A DNA stretch of 64,000 nt from Mucilaginibacter phyllosphaerae (lineage in GTDB: Bacteria > Bacteroidota > Bacteroidia > Sphingobacteriales > Sphingobacteriaceae): positions 372,001 to 436,000 of the forward strand of contig NZ_SNQG01000005.1 of NCBI RefSeq assembly GCF_004378255.1, written 5' to 3'. Position 1 is the first letter of the stretch; the number at the start of each line of letters is the position of its first letter. The notes beneath the pieces are model-generated. The model did no database searches. It saw nothing but the letters and a program-made list of their open reading frames with translations, and had not been told where the DNA came from. Positions 51,976 to 62,641 of the stretch are shown piece after piece. A program made the translations under genes and the position numbers.

Positions 51976-53406
51976 CTAACACTCCGGTAAACTGATCGGG
52001 ATATTTATCGCCAGCCCGCCGTCTGAGGTTTCTTTGTATTTGGAGTTCATATCTTGGGCGGTTTGCCACATGGTTTTAATCACGGCATCCAGGCTTACTT
52101 TGGCTTTATCCGGATTGGTTTGCAGGGCCAGTTGTGTTGCGGTTATAGCTTTAATGGCGCCCATGGTGTTACGTTCTATACAGGGCACCTGCACCAGGCC
52201 GCCTATCGGGTCGCAGGTAAGGCCCAGATGATGTTCCATGGCTATTTCGGCGGCCATTAAAACTTGTCGCTGGCTACCACCTAAACACTCGGTAAGGGCC
52301 GCTGCAGCCATGGCAGATGACACGCCTATTTCGGCCTGGCAGCCACCCATTGCTGCAGATATAGTAGCGCCCTTTTTAAAAATACTTCCCACCTCTGATG
52401 CCGTAAGCAGGAACTGGATGATCCGCTCCTCATCAAAGCCATCGCAAAAACTGATAAAGTATTGCAGTACTGCAGGTATTACCCCGGCTGCGCCATTAGT
52501 GGGCGCGGTAACTACACGGCCAAAAGAGGCGTTCTCTTCATTTACGGCCAATGCAAAACAGCTTACCCAATCCAGTATATTCTGGAAACCATTGCCTGTT
52601 TGGCGCATAGCGTGTACCCATTCGCTGTAATTGGCATAGGTTTGCCCTTTTAAAAGGCGTTTATTTAATGCTGATGCGCGGCGGGCAACGTTAAGCCCGC
52701 CGGGTAAGTTGCCTGCGGTATTACAGCCGCGCAGCATACATTCCTGCATCACCCTGAATATATTGAGTACCCCATTACGGGTATCCACTTCGCTGCGCCA
52801 AGCCAGCTCATTTTCCATCACCACCTCGGATATTTTGAGGCCGGTTTTGCGGCACCAGTGCAGCAGGTCGCCGGCGGTATCTATTGGGAATGGCAGGTCA
52901 ACTTCGGCCTTTTGCTGGCTTAAAGCGCCCTCTTTCACCACAAAACCGCCCCCAATAGAGTAGTAAGTGGCAGATACTGCCGTTTCGTTACTTAAAAACG
53001 CCTGGAAGGTTACCGCGTTGGGGTGGTAGGGCAGGCTCTCGGCAAACAAAAACAGCAGGTCCTCCCCGGTAAAAAAGCTGATCTCTTTTTCACCGTTCAA
53101 ATGCAGTTTATGGCTTTTATTAATTCCGGCAATTTTGCTGTCGATCTTATCCACCTCAAACGTTACCGGGTCATCGCCACTCAGGCCAAGCAATACGGCA
53201 ATATCGGTGCCGTGGCCCCTGCCGGTTTTAGCCAATGAGCCGTAGAGCAAAATTTTAATCTGTACAACAAGCGGCAGTGTACCGTTCTGCTTCAGCAATT
53301 CTACAAACTGCTGCGCGGCACGCCACGGGCCAAGCGTATGCGAACTTGACGGGCCAATGCCTATCTTGAACATATCAAATACAGAAATTTGTTCGCGCTG
53401 TTGCAT
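51976..53406 (-). CDS. sdaA: L-serine ammonia-lyase, single-chain iron-sulfur type
   Basis: The start [16 protein letters not shown] (ATG 53406) gives 476 residues; the longer frame from 53442 adds twelve unlikely residues. The beta-domain signature is [17 protein letters not shown] and the alpha-domain signatures are [33 protein letters not shown] and [15 protein letters not shown]. Cysteines in GGCQAE, LTCDP and QVPC match the 4Fe-4S ligands. It deaminates L-serine to pyruvate in the cytoplasm. It is a single gene; the expected promoter lies in the 68 bp between it and the MscS gene end. Confidence 0.93.
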   Translation of the reverse strand: MQQREQISVFDMFKIGIGPSSSHTLGPWRAAQQFVELLKQNGTLPLVVQIKILLYGSLAKTGRGHGTDIAVLLGLSGDDPVTFEVDKIDSKIAGINKSHKLHLNGEKEISFFTGEDLLFLFAESLPYHPNAVTFQAFLSNETAVSATYYSIGGGFVVKEGALSQQKAEVDLPFPIDTAGDLLHWCRKTGLKISEVVMENELAWRSEVDTRNGVLNIFRVMQECMLRGCNTAGNLPGGLNVARRASALNKRLLKGQTYANYSEWVHAMRQTGNGFQNILDWVSCFALAVNEENASFGRVVTAPTNGAAGVIPAVLQYFISFCDGFDEERIIQFLLTASEVGSIFKKGATISAAMGGCQAEIGVSSAMAAAALTECLGGSQRQVLMAAEIAMEHHLGLTCDPIGGLVQVPCIERNTMGAIKAITATQLALQTNPDKAKVSLDAVIKTMWQTAQDMNSKYKETSDGGLAINIPISLPEC

Positions 53407-53510
53407 AGTTTTAAATTGGTGGTATGCAAAAATAAGTAACATTTAAAGATTAGTGGTTAAAGATGAGCGATTAGTTTTTGGCCGGTAATCTCTCAGCTCT
53501 GATCTCCTCC

Positions 53511-54311
53511 TTAAGCCATCCCCGGAAATTTAATTCCGGCGGCTTTAATTTCGTTAATTATTTTTTCTTGCAGTGCCATTTTGGTGGCTAAGAAATGAGC
53601 CGGATCTACCCACACGCGCACAGTGAAACGCATTCCGTCGGCCTCCATAGCCAGTACGCCAACCTTGGTGGCAGGTTCTCCCAAAACGTTCGGCTCGCCT
53701 TTTATAGCAGCAGTTAAAATCCCTTTTACCTGCTCAATGTCAACCCCAAAATTCAGCTTAAAGTCAATATCCAGGCGGCGCTTGCCTTGCCGGGTAATGT
53801 TGGTTATTACCTCATTAAACAATTTACCGTTGGGTATAATAACCGTTTTATTATCGGCAGTAAGTATTTCGGTAAAAAACAGCTGGATGGTTTGCACGCG
53901 GCCATCCTGCCCTTGTGCGATGATATGATCTTCTATCTCGAATGGCTTTAGCAGCAGTATCAACACCCCGCCCGCAAAATTTTGCAAGGTGCCTGATAAA
54001 GCCAAACCGGCAGCAACACCTAAAGCGCCAATAACAGTGCTGATAAAGGTAAGTTGAAACCCAACTATATTAAATACGGTAATGATTAATACAACGTATA
54101 ATGCTGTAATAGAAAGGCTGAGAATGAAAGGTTGTAATGACGAGTGGATCTCCCGTTTGCTCATGCGGCTGGTAAGGCGCGATTTTAAAAACGCTATAAA
54201 CCAAAGACCAACAAAAAAGAGGATGATGCCTGATAAAAATTTTGGCCCGTTGTTTACCAGCCAAATATGCACCTGATGATAGAATTCCTTAAGCTCCATA
54301 GATAGAGCCAA
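53511..54311 (-). CDS. Small-conductance mechanosensitive channel (MscS family)
   Basis: The 266-residue protein fits the minimal MscS form. Three membrane helices lie at about residues 20-45, 65-90 and 95-125; the third is the pore-lining helix with GALGVAAGLALSGTLQNFAGG. Then comes the beta domain with PFEIEDHIIAQGQDGRVQTIQL and NTKVIIPNGKLF-like VIIPNGKLFNEVI. It would relieve turgor at hypo-osmotic shock. The 336-bp stretch upstream (54312-54647) contains only the groEL terminator and no other feature I can name. Confidence 0.93.
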   Translation of the reverse strand: MALSMELKEFYHQVHIWLVNNGPKFLSGIILFFVGLWFIAFLKSRLTSRMSKREIHSSLQPFILSLSITALYVVLIITVFNIVGFQLTFISTVIGALGVAAGLALSGTLQNFAGGVLILLLKPFEIEDHIIAQGQDGRVQTIQLFFTEILTADNKTVIIPNGKLFNEVITNITRQGKRRLDIDFKLNFGVDIEQVKGILTAAIKGEPNVLGEPATKVGVLAMEADGMRFTVRVWVDPAHFLATKMALQEKIINEIKAAGIKFPGMA

Positions 54312-54580
54312 AATTAAATATTTTAATTAACTATATAAGGTAACAAATAGTTCGGGGCCTTTAAACAGCACCCACTCCACTATCCTGCTGTGTATATGTC
54401 TCCTTTTATTTACTATTTGTTTCATACACACATCTATTCAAATGCTATGCCTTTTTTAGTAAACTTTAATAATATAACAAATATTTAACGTTGCTGCTTA
54501 AATTAAGCGTGTAAACATCTATCATCGGGCTAAAGGAATGTGTTTAAGGGTAATCTGTTTACGGATAGTACTATGAACAA

Positions 54581-54616
54581 CAAACCCCCTGTCTAATAAA
54601 ATAGACAGGGGGTTTG
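54581..54616. terminator. Terminator of groEL
   Basis: CAAACCCCCTGTCT (54581-54594) pairs perfectly with AGACAGGGGGTTTG (54603-54616). It lies about 30 bp after the groEL stop on the minus strand. Confidence 0.85.
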
Positions 54617-54647
54617 CATATTATATATCGCGTTAGCGATGGGGATA

Positions 54648-56285
54648 TTACATCATACCGCCCATGCCGCCGCCGCCCATTGGTGGCATACCGCCGCCTT
54701 TTTCATCATCAGGCTCGTCTGCCAACACACACTCGGTGGTTAACAGCATAGAAGCGATAGAAGCTGCGTTCTCTAATGCTACACGGCTTACTTTAGTTGG
54801 GTCGATAACACCGGCGCCAATTAAGTTTTCGTATTTATCTGTACGGGCATTGTAACCAAAGTCGGCACTGCCTTCTTTAACTTTTTGCACGATGATAGAA
54901 CCTTCGATACCTGCGTTATCACAGATCTGGCGTAACGGCTCTTCGATAGCGCGACGTATGATCTGGATACCGGTATTTTCATCTTCATTAGCACCTTTAA
55001 GATCTGTAAGGGCAGCAACCGCACGGATGAAGGCAACGCCTCCACCAGCTACGATACCTTCTTCTACAGCCGCACGGGTTGCATGTAAAGCATCGTCAAC
55101 ACGGTCTTTTTTCTCTTTCATCTCTACTTCAGATGCAGCACCGATGTACAATACAGCAACACCGCCAGATAATTTGGCTAAACGCTCCTGTAATTTTTCT
55201 TTATCATAGTCAGATGTAGTAGTTTCGATCTGCGCGCGGATCTCACCAACACGGCCTTTGATCATTTCCGCATCACCTGCACCGTTAACCAGTGTAGTGT
55301 TGTCTTTATCGATAGTGATTTTTTCTGCCTGGCCTAACATAGATAAGTCAGCGCTTTCTAATTTATAACCACGCTCTTCAGAAATTACGGTACCACCTGT
55401 TAATACAGCGATATCCTCTAACATTGCTTTACGGCGATCGCCAAAACCAGGTGCCTTAACAGCAGCTACTTTTAACGAACCACGAATTTTGTTAACTACC
55501 AAAGTAGCTAATGCTTCACCATCTAAGTCTTCAGCGATGATCAGAAGTGGTTTGCCTGTTTGTACTTGTTTCTCCAGGATAGGAAGTAATTCCTTCATTG
55601 AAGAGATCTTTTTATCGTAGATCAAAATGTATGGGTTTTCTAACTCCACTTCCATTTTATCTGAATTGGTTACAAAGTATGGTGAAAGGTAACCGCGGTC
55701 AAACTGCATACCTTCTACAGTTTTAACTTCAGTTTCAGTGCCTTTTGCTTCTTCAACAGTGATAACACCAGAAGTACCAACTTTTTGCATAGCTTCTGCT
55801 ATTAACGAACCAATTACTTCGTCGTTATTTGCAGAAATAGAAGCTACTTGTTTTATTTTGTTGTTGTCTTCGCCAACGGCTTGTGATTGTGCTTTTAAGT
55901 TTTTTACAACTTCTGCAACAGCCTTATCAATACCGCGTTTCAAATCCATTGGGTTTGCACCTGCTGCAACGTTTTTAATACCTGCAGTAACAATAGCTTG
56001 TGCTAAAACGGTAGCAGTAGTAGTACCATCACCTGCAATGTCAGCAGTTTTTGATGCAACCTCTTTAACCATTTGTGCGCCCATGTTCTCGATAGGGTCT
56101 TTCAGTTCAATTTCTTTAGCTACAGTTACACCATCTTTGGTAACTGCCGGCGAACCGAATTTTTTATCGATAATTACGTGACGCCCTTTGGGGCCTAAAG
56201 TAACTTTAACTGCGTTAGCCAGGATATCAACACCACGCTTTAAAGCGTCACGTGCCTCAACATTATATTTAACTTGTTTTGCCAT
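54648..56285 (-). CDS. groEL: Chaperonin GroEL
   Basis: The 545-residue protein is a standard group I chaperonin subunit: [35 protein letters not shown] (ATP binding), and the Gly-Met tail ending GGGGMGGMM. The tail and length are normal. It follows groES by 145 bp on the same strand. I see no CIRCE element upstream of groES, so control is not HrcA-like as far as visible. The encoded protein folds cytoplasmic polypeptides with GroES. Confidence 0.99.
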   Translation of the reverse strand: MAKQVKYNVEARDALKRGVDILANAVKVTLGPKGRHVIIDKKFGSPAVTKDGVTVAKEIELKDPIENMGAQMVKEVASKTADIAGDGTTTATVLAQAIVTAGIKNVAAGANPMDLKRGIDKAVAEVVKNLKAQSQAVGEDNNKIKQVASISANNDEVIGSLIAEAMQKVGTSGVITVEEAKGTETEVKTVEGMQFDRGYLSPYFVTNSDKMEVELENPYILIYDKKISSMKELLPILEKQVQTGKPLLIIAEDLDGEALATLVVNKIRGSLKVAAVKAPGFGDRRKAMLEDIAVLTGGTVISEERGYKLESADLSMLGQAEKITIDKDNTTLVNGAGDAEMIKGRVGEIRAQIETTTSDYDKEKLQERLAKLSGGVAVLYIGAASEVEMKEKKDRVDDALHATRAAVEEGIVAGGGVAFIRAVAALTDLKGANEDENTGIQIIRRAIEEPLRQICDNAGIEGSIIVQKVKEGSADFGYNARTDKYENLIGAGVIDPTKVSRVALENAASIASMLLTTECVLADEPDDEKGGGMPPMGGGGMGGMM

Positions 56286-56430
56286 GATTTTAATTATTGA
56301 TTTATTGAGTTGATGAATTAGCGATTAATTGCATCACTCTATAATCTATGTTTTTTATTTTTTAAGTTTCGTTTATTCATTATTGAAAGAATAAATCACT
56401 AATCTATTCCTTCACTAAATCACTAATTGA

Positions 56431-56724
56431 TTACAGAACTGCGTAAATGTCAGATTCGCGCATGATCAGGTATTCTTTACCGTCAACATTGATCTCGGTA
56501 CCGGCATATTTTCCGTATAAAACAGAATCGCCAACCTGGATGCTCATCGGGATAAGTGCGCCAGAAACATCAGCATATTTACCCGGGCCTACAGCAACTA
56601 TAGTTCCTTTTTGTGGTTTTTCCTGGGCTGTTTCAGGGATGTAAATACCAGAAGCGGTTTTGGTTTCAGCAGCGGCTGCTTCTACAACCACTCTATCCGC
56701 AAGGGGTTTAATGTTTAATGACAT
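56431..56724 (-). CDS. groES: Co-chaperonin GroES
   Basis: The 97-residue protein has all GroES features: [34 protein letters not shown], the mobile-loop region, [14 protein letters not shown] and [15 protein letters not shown]. It forms the heptameric lid of GroEL. It is the first gene of the groESL pair. The 192 bp between it and the terminator upstream (56725-56916) hold the promoter region; no operator dyad was found. Confidence 0.99.
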   Translation of the reverse strand: MSLNIKPLADRVVVEAAAAETKTASGIYIPETAQEKPQKGTIVAVGPGKYADVSGALIPMSIQVGDSVLYGKYAGTEINVDGKEYLIMRESDIYAVL

Positions 56725-56916
56725 AGTAATACTATTTTGATTTTATAATTTTAAGTTTTCGTTTATGGTTTTCACATCAATTATGCCAAGCCTTAAAAAT
56801 GTATTGCATTGGCATATTTTCTGTTCAATTGTCACCCTTTTAAACCCAAGGATACAACCTGTTGGTTTTATATTAACAGGCAGGTGCCATCGTGTCAGTA
56901 ATAGTTTACTGCAACA

Positions 56917-56948
56917 AAAAAGGCTTTGGATTGTTCCAAAGCCTTTTT
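56917..56948. terminator. Terminator of the secG operon
   Basis: AAAAAGGCTTTGGA (56917-56930) and TCCAAAGCCTTTTT (56935-56948) form a perfect 14-bp stem with a 4-base loop, symmetric A and T runs. It lies 20 bp after the secG stop. Confidence 0.9.
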
Positions 56949-56967
56949 AAATATGTTATTTAACTTA

Positions 56968-57318
56968 TTATTTTTTAGGAGCCGGTGCCGGTGTGGTTGC
57001 AGGAGCAGTTAATGGCGCTGCTGAAGGTGTTGCCGATGGCTTAGATGCTTTTTTGATCATCTCCATCTCTTGCGGATCGGTACTTTTTTGTGCACCACCT
57101 TTAACAGATACGTTGATGATAAGCGATAATACCATAATACTGATAGCCAGCACCCAGGTACCTTTTTCTAAAAAATCGCCGGTTTTTTGCACGCCCATTA
57201 ATTGCGACGAACCTGAAAAATTTGAAGCTAAACCGCCGCCTTTAGGGTTTTGGATTAATACGATCAGCCCTAAAAGGACGCATAAAATAATCGTGATGAT
57301 GACTAAAACTAAATACAT
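56968..57318 (-). CDS. secG: Preprotein translocase subunit SecG
   Basis: The 116-residue protein shows SecG: first membrane helix VLVIITIILCVLLGLIVLIQ, the cytoplasmic loop NPKGGGLASNFSG with GGL, and a second helix WVLAISIMVLSLIINV. The C-terminal tail is Ala/Pro-rich, a common Bacteroidota extension. SecG assists SecYE in translocation. It is the last gene of the run miaB, sigma54 activator, lptE, TPR protein, secG, with spacings of 11 to 100 bp. Confidence 0.95.
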   Translation of the reverse strand: MYLVLVIITIILCVLLGLIVLIQNPKGGGLASNFSGSSQLMGVQKTGDFLEKGTWVLAISIMVLSLIINVSVKGGAQKSTDPQEMEMIKKASKPSATPSAAPLTAPATTPAPAPKK

Positions 57319-57329
57319 TTCTTATGATA

Positions 57330-59102
57330 TCAATTTGTTTTTTTCTCTAACTGTTCAATCTGGGCTGCAAAGTAAAGCTTTTTTTCCGGAAACTTCACAA
57401 TCAATTTTTTATAAGTAGCTATCGCTTTATGATATAGCATCTGGTCGGTATAGATGCGGGCCAAGGTTTCGGTCACAAAATCGTTCAGGTCTTCCGAGCT
57501 TTTTTTGGCCTTGTTCTCGTTATCCAGCTTATCTGCCGACAGTGGTTTTATCTGCGGCTCGGTATGAATAAAACGCTCTATGATCACGTCCTCTTTCTTA
57601 TCCGGGTTAAACGCTACCCCTGCATTGGCCGTATCCCGCTCTACCCCGCTTACTGATGTAAGGCTAAAGATGTTTTCGTAGTACTGCTGCTGCAATTCGC
57701 TGCCGTTACCTATTTTGGCATGCTTGCCTTTCGGCGCTTCGGTAGCATACGGGCGTAAGGTTTCGGCATGTTCTTTACGGGTTTTATTTAACCACCACAT
57801 AAAGGTATAAGGCATGGTATCATCATCATAACGCGATACCTCTTGATTATCCGGCGCGGGTTGTGCTGCAGCCTGCGGTATGGCGGTTATCTCTTCTGCT
57901 GTTGCGGCTGGCAGGCTTTGCGCAGGCGCTGCCTTATCGCTTTCTGCGCGCAATTCATCCAGTTTTTTATCAAACGATAAGTAATCGGCATTTACAATGC
58001 CGCCAAATATCAGGCGTTCTTCTTCTTCAATTGTTTTACTATCCTCCGCACTAACAGGTTCTACAACCGGCTGCGGCTGATGGAACAGCACTGCCGACGG
58101 CTCTTCTTCTGCAGGGCCTGCTTCTACCGAAGGCACACTAAACCTGGCTTCGGTAAGCGGTTCTGCGGCAGACTGCTTTTCAGGAGCGCTATGCTCAAAA
58201 CCAATGTCTTCAATACCTACAATCTCGTCGTAAATATCATCTTCAATATCATTTTGCGGCTGCTCGGGCTGTGGCTGTTCCGCTTTTGGGTACTCCGGCT
58301 CGGGTGTGTCCCGGTTAACCGGCGCTTCGGGCCTCGGGAACCGCGGCCTGAATATATTAGTATTTGCTTGCGGTGCAGGGGTTTCTGCTATTTGTACGCT
58401 TTCCGTTTCTTCTTCAACAGGCTCAAGCCCGGCAAAAATCTGCGGTGTTTCTTCGGGTTGCTGCGGCGCTGCCGTTTCCGGCGTTTGTTCGTCTGTATTA
58501 TCGCTTTTAACCGGGGCCTGCTCTTCCGTTAGCTGCGGCACCTCTGCTATTTCTTCAACAGGTTCTTCGGTTTCAGTTTCAATTTCAGGCTGCGACGGCG
58601 GGGTGTGGTCGTTTTCAACCAGGGCTTGCTCAATTTCAGGCTGCGGGGCTTCTGCTGTTTCATCAGCCGTATCCTTATCGGGGGCATTAATTACCTCCGC
58701 CTGCGTGGTATCTGCGTAAAACGCATTCTCCAACGTAGCCTCGTCATCCGCTAAAGGCGCCGGGATACCCTCTAACCCGGCAATTGTACCGGCGTTAAAA
58801 AAGTTTTGTCCGGCATCCTGCGTGTTTTGTGCAAGGCCAGTAATGCTTTCAGCCTCAACCGCGGCAAGTTCGGCAGGGTGGTTAACTATTTTATAAAGTG
58901 TGCGCGGGTTGTAATACACAGCGGCTTTACTTAGCTGCTGCTTATCGCCGGTGCGGGCAAGCAATACCTGCAGCAAACCGCTCTGCGGGTTATCCCTTAC
59001 CAAACGCTCCAGGCTGTGGATATATGAAGCGCCATTATCGGCCGGGTTGGCCAACAAGTCCCATAAAATTTCTTTCTGCCTGTTATCTACGTATTGATCC
59101 AC
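57330..59102 (-). CDS. TPR-like protein with long acidic Pro/Glu/Gln-rich middle
   Basis: The 590-residue protein has a folded N-terminal region (1-105, with LLANPADNGASYIHSLERLV and NPRTLYKIVNHP). A long low-complexity region (about 150-420) follows, rich in E, P, Q and A, with short motifs such as EEPVEEIAEVPQLTEEQ. The C-terminal TPR-like helices (TETLARIYTDQMLYHKAIAT, KFPEKKLYFAAQIEQLEKK) resemble tetratricopeptide units. It has no signal peptide. It sits between lptE and secG, a conserved order in the family; the function is unknown. Confidence 0.7.
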   Translation of the reverse strand: MDQYVDNRQKEILWDLLANPADNGASYIHSLERLVRDNPQSGLLQVLLARTGDKQQLSKAAVYYNPRTLYKIVNHPAELAAVEAESITGLAQNTQDAGQNFFNAGTIAGLEGIPAPLADDEATLENAFYADTTQAEVINAPDKDTADETAEAPQPEIEQALVENDHTPPSQPEIETETEEPVEEIAEVPQLTEEQAPVKSDNTDEQTPETAAPQQPEETPQIFAGLEPVEEETESVQIAETPAPQANTNIFRPRFPRPEAPVNRDTPEPEYPKAEQPQPEQPQNDIEDDIYDEIVGIEDIGFEHSAPEKQSAAEPLTEARFSVPSVEAGPAEEEPSAVLFHQPQPVVEPVSAEDSKTIEEEERLIFGGIVNADYLSFDKKLDELRAESDKAAPAQSLPAATAEEITAIPQAAAQPAPDNQEVSRYDDDTMPYTFMWWLNKTRKEHAETLRPYATEAPKGKHAKIGNGSELQQQYYENIFSLTSVSGVERDTANAGVAFNPDKKEDVIIERFIHTEPQIKPLSADKLDNENKAKKSSEDLNDFVTETLARIYTDQMLYHKAIATYKKLIVKFPEKKLYFAAQIEQLEKKTN

Positions 59103-59121
59103 GCTGGTTTATAAATAATTG

Positions 59122-59646
59122 CTACCAATTGGCAAATGCCCTGTTAAAAATATCGTCGGTTAACTGTCTGTTAATATCCTGTATCAAACCCTGTTCCTGC
59201 GATGCAATATCGCCCGTAAAATCTTTATATTTTGTAAACGATTCCTCAAAACTAAGCTTTTTATCGGCATCGTAAACATATTTTACACTAACTGTTATAG
59301 TTAAACGGCTTGCCCCTGCAATTGGTGCAACGTTAGTATTGGTTGCCTGTACAGATACCGGTGCAATGCTGTAACCGGTGATGGCCCCGCTCATGGTAGC
59401 GTTGGCTTCGCCGCGTACTATACTTAACCTTGTTTGGGTACGAATGCGGTTTTTAAGCGCCTCGGTAAACTGCTGGCTTAAGGTTGGCACGGCCAATTGC
59501 GCGTTATTTTCAAAAAACTGGATATCAATTGTTTTTAAATCGGGCGGGATAGAGGAGCCATTGAGCGACAGTGTATAGGCACAGGCACTAAAAAACATCG
59601 CTACTGCACCTAAAACAGTTATGTATAAAAACAGTTTTCTCCTCAT
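59122..59646 (-). CDS. lptE: LptE-type LPS-assembly lipoprotein
   Basis: The 174-residue protein has a lipoprotein signal with lipobox FSAC (cysteine 21) and the LptE beta fold: LKTIDIQFFENNAQLAVPTL, LSQQFTEALKNRIRTQTRL and a late helix with LTDDIFNRAF. In Bacteroidota this gene is regularly found between a sigma54 activator and a TPR protein. LptE plugs LptD in the outer membrane. Sequence similarity to enterobacterial LptE is weak, so the name rests on the pattern and locus. Confidence 0.85.
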   Translation of the reverse strand: MRRKLFLYITVLGAVAMFFSACAYTLSLNGSSIPPDLKTIDIQFFENNAQLAVPTLSQQFTEALKNRIRTQTRLSIVRGEANATMSGAITGYSIAPVSVQATNTNVAPIAGASRLTITVSVKYVYDADKKLSFEESFTKYKDFTGDIASQEQGLIQDINRQLTDDIFNRAFANW

Positions 59647-59653
59647 TTGCTGC

Positions 59654-60901
59654 CTATAAATCTAATTCTTTTATTTTACGATATAAAGTTCTTTCTGAGA
59701 TACCCAGCTCATTAGCCGCCAGTTTACGTTTGCCTTTGTGCTTTTTTAAGGCTTTGCGTATCAGGTCAGATTCTTTTTCTACCAGCGATAATGATTCTTC
59801 CACTTCTTCTGCATCGTGGGTAATATTATAGTCGGCATTATTGCTGCTAACGTTATTGTTAACGGGCTGCTGCAGGGTAAATTGTGCTTCGTGGTTATTA
59901 ACCTGCGGCAATTCAATATCGCGGTATAACTTGGTTATGGCCGGCGAATTATCCTGATAACCGGCGCTTACGCCGCCATGCTCAATTATATCGGCAACCA
60001 GCTTCTTAAGCTCTACCATATCCCGCTTCATATCAAACAGCACCTTGTACAGGATGTCCCTTTCAGAAAAATCCTCCTTTGGCTGGTTTTCCAGGCGCAT
60101 GGGCAAATTACTTCTGCCTGCTTCATGCGGGATGTAGGTAAGCAGGGTTGCCGCCGTGATCACCCGGTCGCGCTCTAATACAGCCAGCTGCTCGGCCATA
60201 TTTTTTAACTGCCTAACATTGCCCGGCCACGAGTAATTGATCAAAACCTGCTGCGCGGCATCATCCAGCTGAATGGGCGGGGTACGGTATTTATCGGTAA
60301 AATCTGACGTGAATTTGCGAAACAGCAGGAAAACATCCTCTTTCCTATCACGCAGCGGCGGAATGCGCAACGGCACCGTGTTTAGCCTGTAATAAAGATC
60401 CTCGCGAAACTTACCGGCCTTTACCGCATCGTAAACATCTACATTGGTTGCGGCAATAACGCGTACGTTGGTTTTTTCGACCTTGGATGAACCCACCCTG
60501 ATATATTGGCCAGACTCTAACACCCTAAGCAAACGCGCCTGGGTACCCAGCGGCATTTCGGCAATCTCATCTAAAAAGATGGTGCCGCCGTTAACCGTTT
60601 CAAAATAACCTTTACGCTCGCCAACCGCGCCGGTGTAAGCCCCCTTTTCGTGGCCGAAGAGTTCCGAATCGATAGTTCCCTCGGGGATGGCACCGCAGTT
60701 CACCGCAATAAACGGCCCATGCTTGCGCGGGCTCATCTGGTGAATGATGTGCGAAAAAACCTCTTTACCGCTACCACTCTCGCCGGTGATTAATACCGAG
60801 ATATCTGTAGGCGCCACCTGGTTGGCAATATTTATAGCCCTGTTCAGCAACGGTGAATTACCGATGATGCCAAAGCGCTGTTTTATTTCCTGAATATCCA
60901 T
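59654..60901 (-). CDS. Sigma54-dependent transcriptional activator (AAA+, no receiver)
   Basis: The 415-residue protein consists of a sigma54-interaction AAA+ domain from about residue 10: Walker A GESGSGKE (about 40-47), the sigma54 contact loop GAYTGAVGERKG, Walker B GTIFLDEIAEMPL, and NVRQLKNM as sensor II. A Fis-type HTH follows (RKLAANELGISERTLYRKI). The first ten residues hold no receiver or PAS domain, so it is either constitutive or controlled by expression. It occurs with miaB and lptE in Bacteroidota. The target promoters are unknown. Confidence 0.93.
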   Translation of the reverse strand: MDIQEIKQRFGIIGNSPLLNRAINIANQVAPTDISVLITGESGSGKEVFSHIIHQMSPRKHGPFIAVNCGAIPEGTIDSELFGHEKGAYTGAVGERKGYFETVNGGTIFLDEIAEMPLGTQARLLRVLESGQYIRVGSSKVEKTNVRVIAATNVDVYDAVKAGKFREDLYYRLNTVPLRIPPLRDRKEDVFLLFRKFTSDFTDKYRTPPIQLDDAAQQVLINYSWPGNVRQLKNMAEQLAVLERDRVITAATLLTYIPHEAGRSNLPMRLENQPKEDFSERDILYKVLFDMKRDMVELKKLVADIIEHGGVSAGYQDNSPAITKLYRDIELPQVNNHEAQFTLQQPVNNNVSSNNADYNITHDAEEVEESLSLVEKESDLIRKALKKHKGKRKLAANELGISERTLYRKIKELDL

Positions 60902-60916
60902 AAGCCCACTAACCCA

Positions 60917-60989
60917 CTGAAGGGGGAACTGTATTTATAATTTTTTATCTATATGCCCCAGCTTTGCTAATCAAAAGCTACCCCTTCAG
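60917..60989. repeat. Palindromic intergenic repeat upstream of sigma54 activator
   Basis: CTGAAGGGG (60917-60925) and CCCCTTCAG (60981-60989) are perfect inverted arms, followed by a G-rich stretch GGGGGCCGGGGGCTT. This is the class of CCCCTTCAGGGGG repeats common between genes of this group and similar in flavour to the insert inside miaB. Confidence 0.6.
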
Positions 60990-61001
60990 GGGGCCGGGGG
61001 C

Positions 61002-62498
61002 TTAAACTATCTTACCTATCAACGTAGCCGATGTAGTCCTCTCTACCAGCACGTTTACGTACTGCCCAGGTTTGTAATCCTCACTTACCGGGAAGATCAC
61101 CATAGCATTCTGGTCGCTGCGGCCGCAATAATCTTTGTCTGATTTTTTGGAGAAGCCTTCTATCAGCACTTTCTCTACCTTGCCTATGCGTGCCTGCATC
61201 CTGTAAAAAGAATATTCCTGCTGCTTGGCCACAATTTGTGCCAAACGGCGTTGTTTCACCTCTTCGGGGATATCATCTGCATAGCGCTTGGCTGCTAAGG
61301 TACCCGGCCTTTCGCTGTATTTAAACATGTAAGCAAAATCATACTTTACGTAATCCATCATGGTTACCGTATCGTTATGCTCTTCCTCCGTTTCGGTGCA
61401 AAAACCGGTAATCACGTCTGTTGATACTGCGCAACCGGGTATGATCCTGCGGATGGCATCAATACGGTTCATGTACCACTCGCGGTCGTAAGTGCGGTTC
61501 ATGATATCCAAAATACGGCTGTTGCCGCTTTGTACCGGCAGGTGTATATAGTTGCAAATATTATCGTATTTGGCAATGGTATGTAAAACCTCGTCGGTAA
61601 TATCTTTGGGATGCGATGTAGAGAAACGCACACGCAATTCGGGGCTTACCAGCGCAACCATTTCTAACAGGTTGGCAAAGTTTACAACGGCAGCAGCCCC
61701 CTCAAAATCTCCTCCGGCAGGGGAAACTTTGTTACCCGCGTCCTCTTCAGAACCATCTCCTTCGGATAGGGCAGGGTGAGGCCTACTCCATTTGTATGAA
61801 TCCACATTTTGCCCTAACAAAGTAACCTCGCGGTAGCCTTTATCAAACAGATCTTTACACTCGGCAACAACAGAATGTGCATCACGGCTGCGTTCGCGGC
61901 CGCGGGTAAATGGCACTACGCAAAACGAGCACATATTATCGCAGCCACGCATAATAGATACAAACGCATTGATGCCGTTGCTGTTTAAGCGCACCGGGCT
62001 AATATCTGCATAGGTTTCTTCGCGACTAAGCAATACGTTAACCGCACGCTGGCCGCTATCTACCTGGTCTATCAGGTTTGGCAGGTCGCGATAGGCATCG
62101 GGGCCAACCACTACATCAACCAGTTTTTCTTCTTCTAAAAATTTGGCTTTTAAACGCTCGGCCATACAGCCCAAAACGCCAACTACCATTCCGGGGTTAC
62201 GAAATTTAGCACCGGCAAATTCTTTAAGGCGGTTGCGTACACGCACCTCGGCATTCTCGCGTATCGAACAGGTATTAATAAAAACCACGTCGGCATTGTT
62301 AAAATCCGAGGTGGTTTCAAAACCTTTTTCGGCTAATATCGAAGCCACTATCTCACTGTCAGAAAAATTCATGGCGCAGCCATAACTTTCTATATAAAGC
62401 TTGCGGCCATTGTTTTTACCAACAGGCTCTAAAATCAAAGCCTCGCCCTGCCTGCTCTCATCATGCACTTTATCCGGTATAAGCAAATCCATTGTCAT
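61002..62498 (-). CDS. miaB: tRNA-2-methylthio-N6-dimethylallyladenosine synthase MiaB
   Basis: The 498-residue protein has the UPF0004 domain ([40 protein letters not shown]), the radical SAM motif [20 protein letters not shown] and a TRAM domain ([12 protein letters not shown]). All six cysteines for the two 4Fe-4S clusters are present. Between YKW and [10 protein letters not shown] it carries about 35 extra residues ([12 protein letters not shown] and on) encoded by repeat-like DNA at about 61690-61788. It modifies A37 of tRNAs. The start could also be MDLLIPDKV two codons later. It is first in a run towards secG. Confidence 0.96.
   Translation of the reverse strand: MTMDLLIPDKVHDESRQGEALILEPVGKNNGRKLYIESYGCAMNFSDSEIVASILAEKGFETTSDFNNADVVFINTCSIRENAEVRVRNRLKEFAGAKFRNPGMVVGVLGCMAERLKAKFLEEEKLVDVVVGPDAYRDLPNLIDQVDSGQRAVNVLLSREETYADISPVRLNSNGINAFVSIMRGCDNMCSFCVVPFTRGRERSRDAHSVVAECKDLFDKGYREVTLLGQNVDSYKWSRPHPALSEGDGSEEDAGNKVSPAGGDFEGAAAVVNFANLLEMVALVSPELRVRFSTSHPKDITDEVLHTIAKYDNICNYIHLPVQSGNSRILDIMNRTYDREWYMNRIDAIRRIIPGCAVSTDVITGFCTETEEEHNDTVTMMDYVKYDFAYMFKYSERPGTLAAKRYADDIPEEVKQRRLAQIVAKQQEYSFYRMQARIGKVEKVLIEGFSKKSDKDYCGRSDQNAMVIFPVSEDYKPGQYVNVLVERTTSATLIGKIV
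61690..61788 (-). repeat. Repeat-derived in-frame insertion inside miaB
   Basis: On the minus strand this segment runs GGCCTCACCCTGCCCTATCC... to ...GAGGGGGC and contains CCGAAGGAGA and CCTGCCGGAGGAGA blocks typical of intergenic C/G-rich repeats. It is translated in frame as extra residues in a region where other MiaB proteins have a short variable linker. Confidence 0.6.
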
Positions 62499-62641
62499 CT
62501 AAAAAATTGAACCGCAAAAATACATAATTTTTAGATAATGATGTGACAGTTTGTCAGCGTTTAACAATTTTCGTTTTTTGTTGTTGTAACATCACACGGC
62601 AGCTATGAGGCTGCTGTAACCTAATACTTAGCAGATACGCA

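Noticed and set aside
56725..56916. CIRCE operator upstream of groES
   Set aside because: No TTAGCACTC-N9-GAGTGCTAA-like dyad is visible in the region.
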